DNA of 64,000 bases from JBCBCP01 sp038530575 (GCA_038530575.1 JBCBCP010000009.1:1-64000); one strand, 5' to 3'; positions 36,337-45,284 are shown, counted from the stretch's first letter. The notes: a model not told the origin generated them from the sequence alone. Translations and numbers: made by a program.

Positions 36337-36674
36337 GGGACTTCCTTCCTGCGGCAGTCGCGGTTCCGGAGGGTGAGATATCCGGTCCCGCATGAGGCCG
36401 TGCTTTTGACAAGTTGCACGGTTTCACTCCCCAGGCAGAGTTCGGCGAATCGGCGAACCTGCCCGGGGTTTCACCATAACGCGCGGCAAATAGTCTTCAC
36501 CCCAAATTTTCGCGTTTTTGGTGTGAAATTGCGCTTGACACGCAATATGGCGGGACAACCCATAGGCAGTCTCGAGGGTGTATCGCAGCTTTCCCGGGGA
36601 AACCTCCACAAATTTCGTCCGGCAATGTTCGTACGGACCGCTGCCTCCGCGAAACAAGCCTTTGGGCACGTCCA
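36337..36674. promoter_or_regulatory. intergenic region between leftward and rightward early genes
   Basis: 338 bases with no convincing gene. It contains TTGACA at about 36535 (a possible -35 box pointing right), a second TTGACA near 36407, and several TTTCAC/GTGAAA words (around 36420, 36468, 36521) that may be operator half-sites. Probably the second early/middle promoter. Confidence 0.4.
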
Positions 36675-36959
36675 ATGAGTGCCCTGGACCGCAGCATCGC
36701 GGCAATCCGTGAGGTCAGGGCCGACGCCGACGGCCCGGTTTCAGGGGGTATTGAAGGGGTGCTCAAACGCGGGTTTGAAACCACCTACCCCGACTGGTTC
36801 GACGAGGCGCTGCTGAACGCCGCGAGCACCGCCGAGCTTGAGCAGCTGTGTATGATGGCCCGGGTGAAGCTTGGCCTGTCGCCCACCCTAAGCGGGCTGG
36901 TTCGGCGCCGCGAGCGTTTGGAGGCCGAGCTGGCCGGAGCGCTGGAGGGCGGGCTATGA
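36675..36959 (+). CDS. hypothetical phage protein (94 aa)
   Basis: MSALDRSIAAIREVRADADG followed by a helical acidic region. First gene of the second rightward early block, overlapping gemA by four bases. No known domain. Confidence 0.6.
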   Translation: MSALDRSIAAIREVRADADGPVSGGIEGVLKRGFETTYPDWFDEALLNAASTAELEQLCMMARVKLGLSPTLSGLVRRRERLEAELAGALEGGL

Positions 36960-37408
36960 CAGCGAACCTCAAGCGCCTCATCCATGTCGGCTGCCGCGAG
37001 CTGGGGATCGATCAGGACGCGCGTAAGGCGCTGCAGCTCGCCGTGGTCGGCAAGCCCAGCATGTCGGACATGAACGAGGACGAACTGAAGAGCGTCCTGC
37101 AGCGCCTTAAGGACGATGGGTTCAAGCCTCAGGCCCAATCGGGAAAGCGCCATGCCAAGGCAGGCCGCGCGGATCTGCGGTTCGTGCACGTGCTCTGGCG
37201 CGAGCTGGGCAAGGCCAAGGCGGTTGACGGGACACGCAAGGGGCTGAACGCCTTTATCCGCGCGCGGTTTGGCACCGCGTGGGGGTCCGTCCCGGCGGAT
37301 TTCGACATGCTGACCCGCGCCGATCAGATCAACGACGTGATCCAGGCGCTAAAGGCGATCTGTGACCGGAAAGGCGTCCAGCTCGACTGGGAGGCTCAGG
37401 ACCGGTGA
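36956..37408 (+). CDS. gemA: GemA-like regulatory protein (Mu gp16, DUF1018)
   Basis: In Mu, GemA modulates host gene expression and DNA topology. The family is recognised from MTANLKRLIHVGCRELGIDQ and the C-terminal DVIQALKAICDRKGVQLDW. I use the internal ATG at 36956, since the longer frame back to 36848 would overlap the previous gene heavily. Followed by overlapping small genes and the Mor-like activator. Confidence 0.85.
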   Translation: MTANLKRLIHVGCRELGIDQDARKALQLAVVGKPSMSDMNEDELKSVLQRLKDDGFKPQAQSGKRHAKAGRADLRFVHVLWRELGKAKAVDGTRKGLNAFIRARFGTAWGSVPADFDMLTRADQINDVIQALKAICDRKGVQLDWEAQDR

Positions 37409-37662
37409 AACCCCCGCCCCCGATCGTCACCGACCATGCCGTGCTGCGCTATCTTGAGCGCGCGATGGGCGTTGACATCGAGGGCCTGCGCAAGCGCATC
37501 GAGCGGACGACAGCTGAGGCCCGAGAGCATGGCGCCAGTGCCGCCTGCGTTCAGGGCGTAAAGTATCAGATCGGCCGGTCGGGCCGTGTTGTGACCGTCA
37601 CCGGCACCCACAGCGTCAAGTCCAAGCGCGCTCAGCGTCTGCGGAGGCGGCACGATGGCTGA
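37405..37662 (+). CDS. hypothetical phage protein (85 aa)
   Basis: GTG start (37405) overlapping the gemA stop. TDHAVLRYLERAMGVDIEGL resembles a small domain found beside Mor genes in Mu-like phages; the C-terminus is strongly basic (KSKRAQRLRRRHDG). Function unknown. Confidence 0.6.
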   Translation: MKPPPPIVTDHAVLRYLERAMGVDIEGLRKRIERTTAEAREHGASAACVQGVKYQIGRSGRVVTVTGTHSVKSKRAQRLRRRHDG

Positions 37663-38068
37663 GTTCCGTCAGTCCAAAAAGCTGCCGGTCCGGACCCCCG
37701 CGCAGGTTCAGGTCTTCGTTGAAGTCCTTGGCGTTAAGGGCGCGATTGCGTTTCTGGAGGCCTATGGCGGCACCGAGCTGCATATCTCGGCACGTCCAAC
37801 CCAGCGCAGCGATCTCGTCAAACGCTTTGGCCAGGACAAGGCCGACGCGCTTGCAGAGCGTGCAGATGAAATCCCACGCCGTATCCCCAGTCAAAAGCCC
37901 TGGATCGCCCAGGTTCTGCTCGCAGAAGGCCAGTCGGTGGCGCAAGTGGCTAGACGGCTGCGCCTGTCTGACGTTACGGTTCGCAAGCATCGCAAAGCGC
38001 TGGAAAAACACTCAGGCGCCGAAGACACCCCCCCGAACAACGCCCCCCGCCAGCTGCGGCTCCTGTAG
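37655..38068 (+). CDS. Mor-family middle/late transcription activator
   Basis: 137 residues. GVKGAIAFLEAYGGTELHI matches the Mor/C dimerisation region, and GQSVAQVARRLRLSDVTVRKHRKAL is the helix-turn-helix. Expected to switch on the lysis and head genes that start about 100 bases downstream. Confidence 0.85.
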   Translation: MAEFRQSKKLPVRTPAQVQVFVEVLGVKGAIAFLEAYGGTELHISARPTQRSDLVKRFGQDKADALAERADEIPRRIPSQKPWIAQVLLAEGQSVAQVARRLRLSDVTVRKHRKALEKHSGAEDTPPNNAPRQLRLL

Positions 38069-38167
38069 GTCCCGCAAACCCTTGTGGGCGGCTCTGCGCT
38101 TCGTGCGTCGGTAGTTTCGTGCTCAGGCCCAGACCGCATCGGGCCAGACCGCACAGGGGGAATTACC
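38069..38167 (+). promoter_or_regulatory. candidate Mor-dependent promoter/leader
   Basis: 99 bases before the lysozyme gene. It contains two direct copies of G[CG]CCAGACCGCA (38127-38138 and 38142-38153), 15 bp apart. The AGGGGG ribosome site for the lysozyme follows immediately. The repeats could be activator sites or part of the leader. Confidence 0.35.
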
Positions 38168-39091
38168 ATGATGAAGACCAGCGCGCAGGGCGTGGCGTTT
38201 ATCGAGGCGCATGAAGGGGTCGTGTTAAACGCATATCGCGACCCGGTGGGCATCTGGACGATCGGGGCCGGGCTGACCGCCGCCTCTGGCGTTGTGACGC
38301 CGAAGGCCGGCATGAAGCTGTCCCGCAGCGAGGCGACCGAGCTGCTGATGCAGTCGCTCGACAAGAACTACGAGCCCCGTGTGCGCAAGGCCATGCCGGG
38401 CGCGCAGCAGCACGAGTTTGACGGCGGCGTGTCGTTTGATTTCAACACGGGCGGGATCTTCAAGGCCAGTTGGGTCGCTCGGTGGCGGGCAAAAGACAGC
38501 GCTGGCGTCCGTGCGCGGATCAAGCTCTGGAACAAGGCTGGCGGCCGCGTGCTGGCCGGTCTGGTGCGGCGGCGCGAGGAAGAGGCCGAGCTGATCCTTG
38601 AAGGGAACTACTTTGGCGCAGAAGAAACGCATGCCATCAGCGAGGCAAACGGCGAGCTCGCACGCCTTGTCGGCCCCGCGGTTGAAGAGGTGCTGACCAT
38701 CAAGGAACGCCTCGATAGCTTGGGTTACGCCGTTGGTGACGCGAAGCTCGGCATTCGCCGTGCAGCTGTCGTGCAGTTTCAGTCGGACCATGGGCTCCAT
38801 GTCGATGGCATTGTTGGGGCCGCCACACTGGCCACTCTTCAGCGCAGGATGGATGCTCGCAAGAAGGCGGTCGAGGCTGGTGGCGGCGGTGTTGCAATCG
38901 GCGGCGCCACAGCAGCTGGAGGCGCGATTGAGAGTGTCGCAGTCGAGCAGCTCTTCTGGTGGCTGGCCGGCGGCATCGCGATCGCTCTGCTCGTCTATGG
39001 CCTGGTCCTCGCCATCCGCTACCGCGACATCGTTGCTGCCAATATTGCCCAGATCGCACCCCGCGCCGCGGCGTGGCTGCGCAGCTGGTAG
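38168..39091 (+). CDS. endolysin: GH24 lysozyme, peptidoglycan-binding domain and C-terminal membrane helix
   Basis: 307 residues. The T4-type lysozyme triad is present: E16, D25 and T31 (EGVVLNAYRDPVGIWTIGAG). A peptidoglycan-binding repeat follows around residues 175-235 (IKERLDSLGYAVGD ... GIVGAATLATLQ). A strong membrane helix lies near the C-terminus (WLAGGIAIALLVYGLVLAI). There is no N-terminal signal. The C-terminal anchor is unusual and may hold the enzyme at the inner membrane until holin action. AGGGGG precedes the start. Confidence 0.9.
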   Translation: MMKTSAQGVAFIEAHEGVVLNAYRDPVGIWTIGAGLTAASGVVTPKAGMKLSRSEATELLMQSLDKNYEPRVRKAMPGAQQHEFDGGVSFDFNTGGIFKASWVARWRAKDSAGVRARIKLWNKAGGRVLAGLVRRREEEAELILEGNYFGAEETHAISEANGELARLVGPAVEEVLTIKERLDSLGYAVGDAKLGIRRAAVVQFQSDHGLHVDGIVGAATLATLQRRMDARKKAVEAGGGGVAIGGATAAGGAIESVAVEQLFWWLAGGIAIALLVYGLVLAIRYRDIVAANIAQIAPRAAAWLRSW

Positions 39092-39101
39092 GAGGCCCGC
39101 G

Positions 39102-39290
39102 ATGACTACCTCCCTCACCTTCGCGTGGTGGATGGTCCCGCTGATCATCACGATCATCGCTTGGCTGCCCGCCGCGTTTCATCGCCCGAGCGGCACCTAT
39201 GATTTTCGTGGGGCCATCTGGCTTTTCGTCGGCGTCGTTGTGACCGCCGCCGCCTGGCTTGTCGCCATCGCTCTCCGTCACATGGCCTGA
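39102..39290 (+). CDS. small two-helix membrane protein, lysis block (62 aa)
   Basis: MTTSLTFAWWMVPLIITIIA begins the first helix and IWLFVGVVVTAAAWLVAIAL is the second. GGAGGCC lies upstream of the ATG at 39102. Its place between lysozyme and holin suggests a holin or antiholin. Confidence 0.65.
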   Translation: MTTSLTFAWWMVPLIITIIAWLPAAFHRPSGTYDFRGAIWLFVGVVVTAAAWLVAIALRHMA

Positions 39291-39304
39291 AAAGGACGCA
39301 TCAA

Positions 39305-39535
39305 ATGTCTGAATACGTGAATTCCGAGGCTGATGAGCGAACGGCGAATAACGCGGTTCGGCACGCATACCGGGTCCTTTCCGAGGCTGAGAAAGAGCAA
39401 ATGGTTGCGCTCAAAGACCTTGGGGCCGCGTTCCTGAGCAAGTGCGACGAAGTTGGGTCGAGCCGGGAAATGTCACTGGCAAAGACCAAGATCGAAGAGG
39501 CGGTGATGTGGGCCGTCAAACACGTGACCAAGTGA
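39305..39535 (+). CDS. Acb2/Tad1-like cyclic nucleotide sponge (anti-CBASS/anti-Thoeris)
   Basis: 76 residues forming two predicted long helices. The C-terminal SREMSLAKTKIEEAVMWAVK matches the conserved end of the Acb2/Tad1 hairpin family (SRE-SLA-TK-EEAVMWA). Those phage proteins bind and hide cyclic oligonucleotide signals and so block CBASS or Thoeris defence. Which nucleotide this one would bind cannot be told. It lies among lysis genes, a common place for such small morons. Confidence 0.75.
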   Translation: MSEYVNSEADERTANNAVRHAYRVLSEAEKEQMVALKDLGAAFLSKCDEVGSSREMSLAKTKIEEAVMWAVKHVTK

Positions 39536-39545
39536 GGAAGCCTCC

Positions 39546-40058
39546 ATGTCTGCCACGCTGATTTCCCTTGCCACCACCATCGGCGCGCCGCTGGTCAAAA
39601 AGATCCTCGAGAACAAGATCGGCGGGCCCAAGGCCCGGCTTGCAGGCGAGGTCATGGACATGATCGCGCAGCGCGTGGGTGTGCCTGTGCAGGACCTGCC
39701 CACTATTGCAGCGCAGGAGCCCGCCGCTATCGAAGGTGCGATGATCGACGTCGAGGGGATGGCCCCGGAACTGATCGAGCTTTACGCCCAGGGCCTTGAG
39801 GGCCAGTTCGCGCTGCTGCAGGCCGACATGCAAAAGCCGAACTGGTACAGCGCCTGGCGCCCGCTCTGGATGTATTTCCTCGCCCTGCTCTGGGCCTGGA
39901 ACATCATCATCCTGCACCTGATCAACGCGATCATGAAATGGGCGCTGCCGCCGATGGACATGAGCGTGCTGCTTGGCCTCACCTCGATCTTCATGGCGCT
40001 TTACATGGGCGGTCACACCCTGAAGGACGCCATGCGCAGTTGGAAGGCGGTGCGCTGA
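39546..40058 (+). CDS. holin, 3TM type as in gene transfer agents
   Basis: 170 residues. The N-terminal half is soluble (GGPKARLAGEVMDMIAQRVG). The second half has hydrophobic helices (LWMYFLALLWAWNIIILHLI and MSVLLGLTSIFMALYMGGHT). The pattern NWYSAWRPLWMY is typical of the GTA-type 3TM holin family. It should permeabilise the inner membrane. Its stop overlaps the next start. Confidence 0.8.
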   Translation: MSATLISLATTIGAPLVKKILENKIGGPKARLAGEVMDMIAQRVGVPVQDLPTIAAQEPAAIEGAMIDVEGMAPELIELYAQGLEGQFALLQADMQKPNWYSAWRPLWMYFLALLWAWNIIILHLINAIMKWALPPMDMSVLLGLTSIFMALYMGGHTLKDAMRSWKAVR

Positions 40059-40474
40059 TGGGCTTCGCGGAGAACGCGACCACGATTGCCAGCCACGCGC
40101 TAATGATCGTGGTTCTGGTGCAGTTGCTTTACCGTGTGGTGCTGGCGTTCGAGGCACGGCGCGCGCTGGAAGCGGTGCGGTCGCACGGTTTGATGCTGGC
40201 GCTCGGTATCATGGCCGCTTTCACGCTTTTGGAGCGCAGCTATTATCTGATCGCGCGCCTGATCCAGAACACGGGCGTAGACCTTTGGTCGATGCATCCT
40301 GCGCCCGAAGTGCTGTCGGCGATCATGGCGCTTGGCATCTATTGCGTGCAGGTGCCCCTGCTGGCCGCCCACCAAGCAGAACCGCTTCCAGACGGTGCAT
40401 TGCGGAGGCGCGTGATGATCGAGCTGATGGTCCTCGGCCTCGTCTGGGGGCTAATCGTGGCGGCTCTGCGATGA
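40058..40474 (+). CDS. multi-helix membrane protein, lysis/head junction (138 aa)
   Basis: Four hydrophobic segments (ALMIVVLVQLLYRVVL, GLMLALGIMAAFTLL, VLSAIMALGIYCVQV, IELMVLGLVWGLIVAAL). TGATG overlap with the holin gene and ATGA overlap with the next. Possibly an accessory lysis protein. Confidence 0.6.
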   Translation: MGFAENATTIASHALMIVVLVQLLYRVVLAFEARRALEAVRSHGLMLALGIMAAFTLLERSYYLIARLIQNTGVDLWSMHPAPEVLSAIMALGIYCVQVPLLAAHQAEPLPDGALRRRVMIELMVLGLVWGLIVAALR

Positions 40475-40893
40475 ACGGTTTCCTTGAGCTTCTTCAGGTG
40501 TCGAACCTGCTCGTCGGTTTCCTGATCACGCTGGCCACGGCGATCTCCGGGCTGTTGATCTGGCTGCACCGCAGGATGCAGAGCATCGCCAGCAATGTGC
40601 ACAGCGAAGCGTCAACGTCGCGCGCTGAAATCAGCCAGAGGATCGCGGAACTCGAAGGTGACATGGTTTCTGTTCGTCGCTCTGTCGATCGCGTCTCCGG
40701 ACGCGTCACCGGCATCGAGCAGGTCATGCAGCAGGTCGCGCGCAAAGATGATCTCGCTGAGCTCCGCTCTGACGTGTCGAAGCTGGATGGGACATTCACA
40801 GCGTCGATGCAGGCGCTCGGAAACCAGATGGACACGCTGATGCGCGCCGCGTTGCGGGCAAGTGCAGAAGGCGGAGAACAACGTTCAAAATGA
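40471..40893 (+). CDS. DUF2730 family protein (Mu gp25-like)
   Basis: An N-terminal membrane helix (LLVGFLITLATAISGLLIWL) is followed by a long coiled coil (about residues 45-125). This matches DUF2730, placed just before the packaging genes in Mu-like phages. Possibly a spanin-like or assembly factor; role unproven. Confidence 0.8.
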   Translation: MNGFLELLQVSNLLVGFLITLATAISGLLIWLHRRMQSIASNVHSEASTSRAEISQRIAELEGDMVSVRRSVDRVSGRVTGIEQVMQQVARKDDLAELRSDVSKLDGTFTASMQALGNQMDTLMRAALRASAEGGEQRSK

Positions 40894-41195
40894 GGAACTG
40901 GCCCGTGAGTGAAGTCGCCCGAGAAAAACGCCGTGGTGCGATCTTGAAGCACCTGACCGCCGCCAAGACTGGCGAGCTGACTCCCGAGATGCTGGCATCC
41001 GGTTGCACCGCACAAGGCGTGCCGACCAATATCGACCAGGCCGTGAATGCCGCAAAGTGGCTTGAAGGCGAGGAGCTGGCCGAGCTGGTCGAGCTCGGCG
41101 GCTTGACCCTCGTGCGTATTCTCCCCGATGGGCGTGAATGGGTGCGCGGCGTGCGCGATTTGTCCGGCATTCTCGATCCGGACGCCCGGGGCTGA
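40890..41195 (+). CDS. Mu gp26-like protein (101 aa)
   Basis: MRNWPVSEVAREKRRGAILKH starts a small, probably winged-helix protein (PEMLASGCTAQGVPTNIDQA). Its place between gp25-like and gp27-like genes fits Mu gp26. ATGA overlap with the upstream gene. Confidence 0.7.
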   Translation: MRNWPVSEVAREKRRGAILKHLTAAKTGELTPEMLASGCTAQGVPTNIDQAVNAAKWLEGEELAELVELGGLTLVRILPDGREWVRGVRDLSGILDPDARG

Positions 41196-41199
41196 TCCG

Positions 41200-41754
41200 G
41201 TGCCTCCCCCGCGCAAGATCGACCTTCTGCCCGACGAGTTTCGGGTGCGTCTTGCGCGCGAGCTGCAGGCCCGCGGGTTTGCCGACATCATCGAGGTCAC
41301 CGACCAGCTGAACTTCTGGCTGGAAGAGCAAGGTCTCCAGCTCACAATCGGCAAAAGCGCTGTTGGTGAATTCTCGAAGGTGCTGAAGGACCAGCGCGAC
41401 GCCTTCAAGATGGCCGAGGTTCTGCTCGAGGACATGGACGTCGAGGCCGAAGGCGACATGCATAAGATGCTGATGCACATGATCGCCACGCAGGCGGCGC
41501 AGTACATCGCCTCGGTCAGCAAGCAGGGCGTCCATCTTGAACCCAAGGACCTTATGAACCTCGGCCGGATGCTGAAGGATCTGATGCAATCCTCGGGGCT
41601 GCGCGAGAAGTTCCTCGAAGAGGACCGCGCACGGATCGCCAAAGCGGCGCGCGAAGAGGCCGCGGAGGCAGGTGCAAAGACTGCGCGAGACGCTGGGCTC
41701 TCTGCGGAGCTGGAAGAGCAGATCAAGGCCAACATCCTCGGGGTGGCGTCATGA
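41200..41754 (+). CDS. DUF3486 family protein (Mu gp27-like, probable small terminase)
   Basis: 184 residues from the GTG at 41200. It opens PPPRKIDLLPDEFRVRLARE, the DUF3486 signature (PRS.ID.LP..l...), and the middle carries a helix-turn-helix-like LTIGKSAVGEFSKVLKDQRD. In Mu-like phages this gene precedes the terminase and is thought to be its small subunit. ATGA overlap downstream. Confidence 0.85.
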   Translation: MPPPRKIDLLPDEFRVRLARELQARGFADIIEVTDQLNFWLEEQGLQLTIGKSAVGEFSKVLKDQRDAFKMAEVLLEDMDVEAEGDMHKMLMHMIATQAAQYIASVSKQGVHLEPKDLMNLGRMLKDLMQSSGLREKFLEEDRARIAKAAREEAAEAGAKTARDAGLSAELEEQIKANILGVAS

Positions 41755-43448
41755 CTGCCCCGATCACCAGAGAGCAGTGGGAAGAACAGCGCCGCCAGGC
41801 GATGGAAGTCATCCCTAACCTCGGCGATGGCGACGGCAAGCTGCCGGCCGTTCTACTGCCCTACCAGGCGCGCGCTGTTGGGCTGCTGGACAGTGCGGCG
41901 ACCGAAGTTCTGTTCATAGAGAAGTCGCGCCGGATCGGCATGACGTGGGCGCTGGCGGCCTATGCCGTTCTGCGCGCGTCCCGCGCCAAGACCCGCCGCG
42001 GCATGGACGCGATGTATATCTCCTACAGCCAAGAGATGACCCGCGAGTTCGTGGACGCCTGCGCGATGTGGGCGCGCGCGTTCAACATCGCCGCCTCCGC
42101 CATCGAGGACGGTCTGTTCGAGGAAGGCGATGACGACGGCGACAAGTCGATCCAGACTTTCCGGATTCGCTTCAACTCGGGCTTCCAGATCAAGGCGCTC
42201 AGCTCTGCCCCGCGCGGGCTGCGCGGTAAGGAAGGCGTGATCATCATCGACGAGGCCGCCTTCGTCGACGATCTGGGCGAGCTGATCAAGGCAGCAATGG
42301 CCTTCCTGATCTGGGGCGGTCAGGTGATTGTGTGCTCTACCCACGACGGTGCCGAGAACGTCTTCAACCAGTATGTCCAGGACATCCTGGCCGAGCGCAC
42401 TCCGTACGCCCACATGCGGATCGACATCGATGACGCCCTGCGCGATGGGCTCTATGAGCGTATCTCCCTGGTCAAGGGCGAGGAGTGGACCGCAGAAGGC
42501 GAAGCAGGCTGGCGCCAGAAGCTGATCGACTTCTACCGCGACGGCGCGGACGAGGAGCTGTTCTGCATACCCTCGCAATCCTCGGGCGCGTGGCTCAGCG
42601 GCCCGCTGATCGAAGCGCGGATGACGGCTGAGGCGCCGATCCTGCGGCTCGAGCTGCCGGACAATTACTTGCACATGAGCGAGCTGCAGCAGCGCCACCA
42701 CCTGGCCCCGTTCCTTGAGGCGCTCGAGGAGGCGCTTGGCGATCTCGACATGGAGCTGTGCTATGCGGCCGGCTTTGACTTTGCGCGCGTTGCGGACCTG
42801 TCGGTGTTTAAGCTCTTGGCCATCGAGCCCAACCTCCATCGGATCGCGGCCCTGACCGTTGAGATGCGCAATGTGCCGGGCGACGAGCAGAAGCTGATCG
42901 TCGGCACAGTGCTGGACAAAGTGCGTGCACGCCTGCTGGGCGCAGCCTTTGATGCCACTGGCATGGGCTGGACGGTCGCTGAGGACATGGGCCGGAGGTT
43001 TGGCCTGCGCGAGGACGAGGACGGGCCGGGCCTCATCTGGGCGATCAAATTCACCGAGGACTGGTACCGGGTGCACATGCCGCCCTTGAAGACCGCCTTT
43101 GAGGATGGCGCGATCGCACTGGCGCCGGACGATGATCATCTTTCTGATCTGCGCATCGTACGCCTGATCCGAGGCGTGCCCCGCGTGCCAGCGCTGCGCA
43201 CCAACGAGAAGGGCGAGGCCAAGGACAAGCGCGGACGGAAACGCCACGGCGACTTCGCCATCGCGCTGGCCCTGGCCTATTTCGCCAGCCGCATGCGGTG
43301 GAGCGAGTATTCCTACACCCCTGTGCCTGGTCCCGGATCGCAGCTGTCCGGGCGCGTGCAAACGAGCGGGCTGGGCTTTGCCGAGAGCACCGGCGAGGGC
43401 GAATGGTACCGCCGCCCCCTCGGGGCCGGGCTGCGGGGGTTCCCGTGA
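41751..43448 (+). CDS. terminase large subunit (Mu gp28-like)
   Basis: 565 residues. The packaging ATPase has a Walker A-like SRRIGMTW (59-66) and Walker B VIIIDEAAF. A C-terminal RNase H-type nuclease follows, with acidic residues in AAGFDFARVADLS, FDATGMGW and HGDFAIALALAYF. It cuts and pumps DNA headful-wise into proheads. Confidence 0.93.
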   Translation: MTAPITREQWEEQRRQAMEVIPNLGDGDGKLPAVLLPYQARAVGLLDSAATEVLFIEKSRRIGMTWALAAYAVLRASRAKTRRGMDAMYISYSQEMTREFVDACAMWARAFNIAASAIEDGLFEEGDDDGDKSIQTFRIRFNSGFQIKALSSAPRGLRGKEGVIIIDEAAFVDDLGELIKAAMAFLIWGGQVIVCSTHDGAENVFNQYVQDILAERTPYAHMRIDIDDALRDGLYERISLVKGEEWTAEGEAGWRQKLIDFYRDGADEELFCIPSQSSGAWLSGPLIEARMTAEAPILRLELPDNYLHMSELQQRHHLAPFLEALEEALGDLDMELCYAAGFDFARVADLSVFKLLAIEPNLHRIAALTVEMRNVPGDEQKLIVGTVLDKVRARLLGAAFDATGMGWTVAEDMGRRFGLREDEDGPGLIWAIKFTEDWYRVHMPPLKTAFEDGAIALAPDDDHLSDLRIVRLIRGVPRVPALRTNEKGEAKDKRGRKRHGDFAIALALAYFASRMRWSEYSYTPVPGPGSQLSGRVQTSGLGFAESTGEGEWYRRPLGAGLRGFP

Positions 43449-43567
43449 TGAGTTTCGAGATGGTCTGGCGGTCAGACCATACCCCACTCGGCGCGCTGTC
43501 CCGCTTCCCCCAGGAGCTCAGTGCTGCCGGGTGGGGACCGACAGACAGAGCTTCCCATGGCCGGTAA
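43448..43567 (+). CDS. possible 39-residue ORF between terminase and portal
   Basis: MSFEMVWRSDHTPLGALSRF to a TAA at 43565-43567. It starts with a TGATG overlap on the terminase stop and overlaps the portal start by eleven bases. It may only serve translational coupling. Tentative. Confidence 0.3.
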   Translation: MSFEMVWRSDHTPLGALSRFPQELSAAGWGPTDRASHGR

Positions 43568-45284
43568 ACCCCAGCTTCTCGATCATCGCGGCAATCCGGT
43601 GCGGCGGGCAACGCTCACTCAAGAGGTAGCCCCGCCTTCCATCGTCGGCGTGCGCTCGCCGATCTCAGGTTATCCCGCCGACGGGCTGGACCCGGTTCGA
43701 CTGGCGCAGATCTTGCGCGCAGCCGATATGGGCGAGCCGAAGAGCTTCCTTGAGCTCGCCGAAACCATCGAAGAGCGGGATCCTCACTACTTCGGTGTGC
43801 TGGGCACGCGCAAACGCTCTGTCAGCCAGATCCAGATGACGGTTGAGCCGGCCTCGGACGACCCCGGCGATCTGGAACGTGCGGCGCGTGTCGAGGCCTG
43901 GCTGAAGCGGGACGAGCTGGCCGAGGAGCTGGTCGACATCCTCGACGCGCTTGGCAAGGGCTACTCCTTCACCGAAATCGCCTGGGAGACATCGTCGGGC
44001 CAATGGCAGCCGGGCACGCTGACGCGGCGCGATCCACGCTGGTTCAACTTCCACCGGGACGATCTGACCACGCCGATGATGTACAACGATCATGGGCAGT
44101 TGGTTCAACTGGAAGGCTTCCGGTTCATCTTTGCCCAGATGAAAGCTAAATCCGGGCTCGATCTGCGCTCTGGTCTCGCCCGGATCGCGGCGTGGGGATA
44201 CTTGTTCAAGAAGTTCACCGAGCGCGACTGGGCGATCTTCACGCAGACCTACGGCCAGCCCCTGCGCCTCGGCAAGTTTGGGCCGGGTGCCACAGACGAA
44301 GACAAGGGCACCCTCTTCAACGCGGTTGCGAACATCGCGGGTGATTGCGCGGCGGTCGTGCCCGAAAGCATGACCATCGACTTCGTGGAGGCGGGCAACC
44401 TCGGCCCCGGCTCGGAGCTCTACCTGAAGCGGGCCGACTGGCTTGATCAGCAGATCTCGAAGGCGGTGCTGGGCCAAACGGCAACCACCGACGCGATCTC
44501 GGGCGGTCACGCGGTGTCGAAAGAACACCGGCAGGTCCAGGAGGATATCGAGCGGGCGGACGCGGGCCAGCTGCAGGCGATCCTGAACCGCGAATTGATC
44601 CGGCCCTGGATGCAGCTGGAGTATGGCTCCCTGCCCGCCTATCCCCGCCTGATCATCGCGCGGCCCGAACAGGAAGACCTCAACCGCATGTCGACGGCGC
44701 TAGCGCGGCTGATCCCGCTGGGTCTGAACGTGTCGGAGGCAGAGATCCGTGGCAAGTTCGGGCTTGGCGAGCCGAAGCCCGGGGAAGCGACACTTGGCGT
44801 GCCGGCTCAGGAGCCAGTTTCGATCAGGATGCCCGGGCGGACAAATGCGCAGCTTCAGTCAAAAGTAGCCAATAGCACCCGCATTGCGCTTCAGGAGTAT
44901 GACCGAGCCGTCGGAACGCGCCGCCAGAGCAAATTTAAATACCTATTAAATACCCTTCTCGCCCGTTTCCGGACAGACCCCCCTGAAACACCCTCAACGC
45001 ACTCAGAGGGCCGCTCAGCGGCTCTCGATGTTTCGGAGGAGATGGCGGATCGACTGGCCGATGACGCCTCTGACGCGATCGGCGCCTGGATGGAGCGGCT
45101 CGAGGCCATGGTCGAGGCCGCAGGATCGATCGAAGAGCTCCGCGAGATGATCACACAAGCCTATCCCGACCTCAAGACGCAGAAGCTGGCTGACAAGATG
45201 GTTGATGCGATGATCGCGTCACACGCGGCCGGCCAGGTCATGGCGCTTGAAGATGCCGAAGGCGGCCGGGACACGAGCCAGTGA
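43557..45284 (+). CDS. portal protein (DUF935, Mu gp29-like)
   Basis: 575 residues. Recognised by DPHYFGVLGTRKRSVSQIQM, GYSFTEIAWE and WAIFTQTYGQPLRLGKF. Forms the dodecameric DNA gate of the capsid. The C-terminal extension (from about residue 430) is helical and may be a scaffold-like tail. The ATG at 43557 lies eleven bases inside the preceding small ORF. Confidence 0.92.
   Translation: MAGKPQLLDHRGNPVRRATLTQEVAPPSIVGVRSPISGYPADGLDPVRLAQILRAADMGEPKSFLELAETIEERDPHYFGVLGTRKRSVSQIQMTVEPASDDPGDLERAARVEAWLKRDELAEELVDILDALGKGYSFTEIAWETSSGQWQPGTLTRRDPRWFNFHRDDLTTPMMYNDHGQLVQLEGFRFIFAQMKAKSGLDLRSGLARIAAWGYLFKKFTERDWAIFTQTYGQPLRLGKFGPGATDEDKGTLFNAVANIAGDCAAVVPESMTIDFVEAGNLGPGSELYLKRADWLDQQISKAVLGQTATTDAISGGHAVSKEHRQVQEDIERADAGQLQAILNRELIRPWMQLEYGSLPAYPRLIIARPEQEDLNRMSTALARLIPLGLNVSEAEIRGKFGLGEPKPGEATLGVPAQEPVSIRMPGRTNAQLQSKVANSTRIALQEYDRAVGTRRQSKFKYLLNTLLARFRTDPPETPSTHSEGRSAALDVSEEMADRLADDASDAIGAWMERLEAMVEAAGSIEELREMITQAYPDLKTQKLADKMVDAMIASHAAGQVMALEDAEGGRDTSQ

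Noticed and set aside
36424..36705. Leftward 93-residue frame in the early intergenic region
   Set aside because: No ribosome site, overlaps the start of the next rightward gene, and composition is not protein-like.
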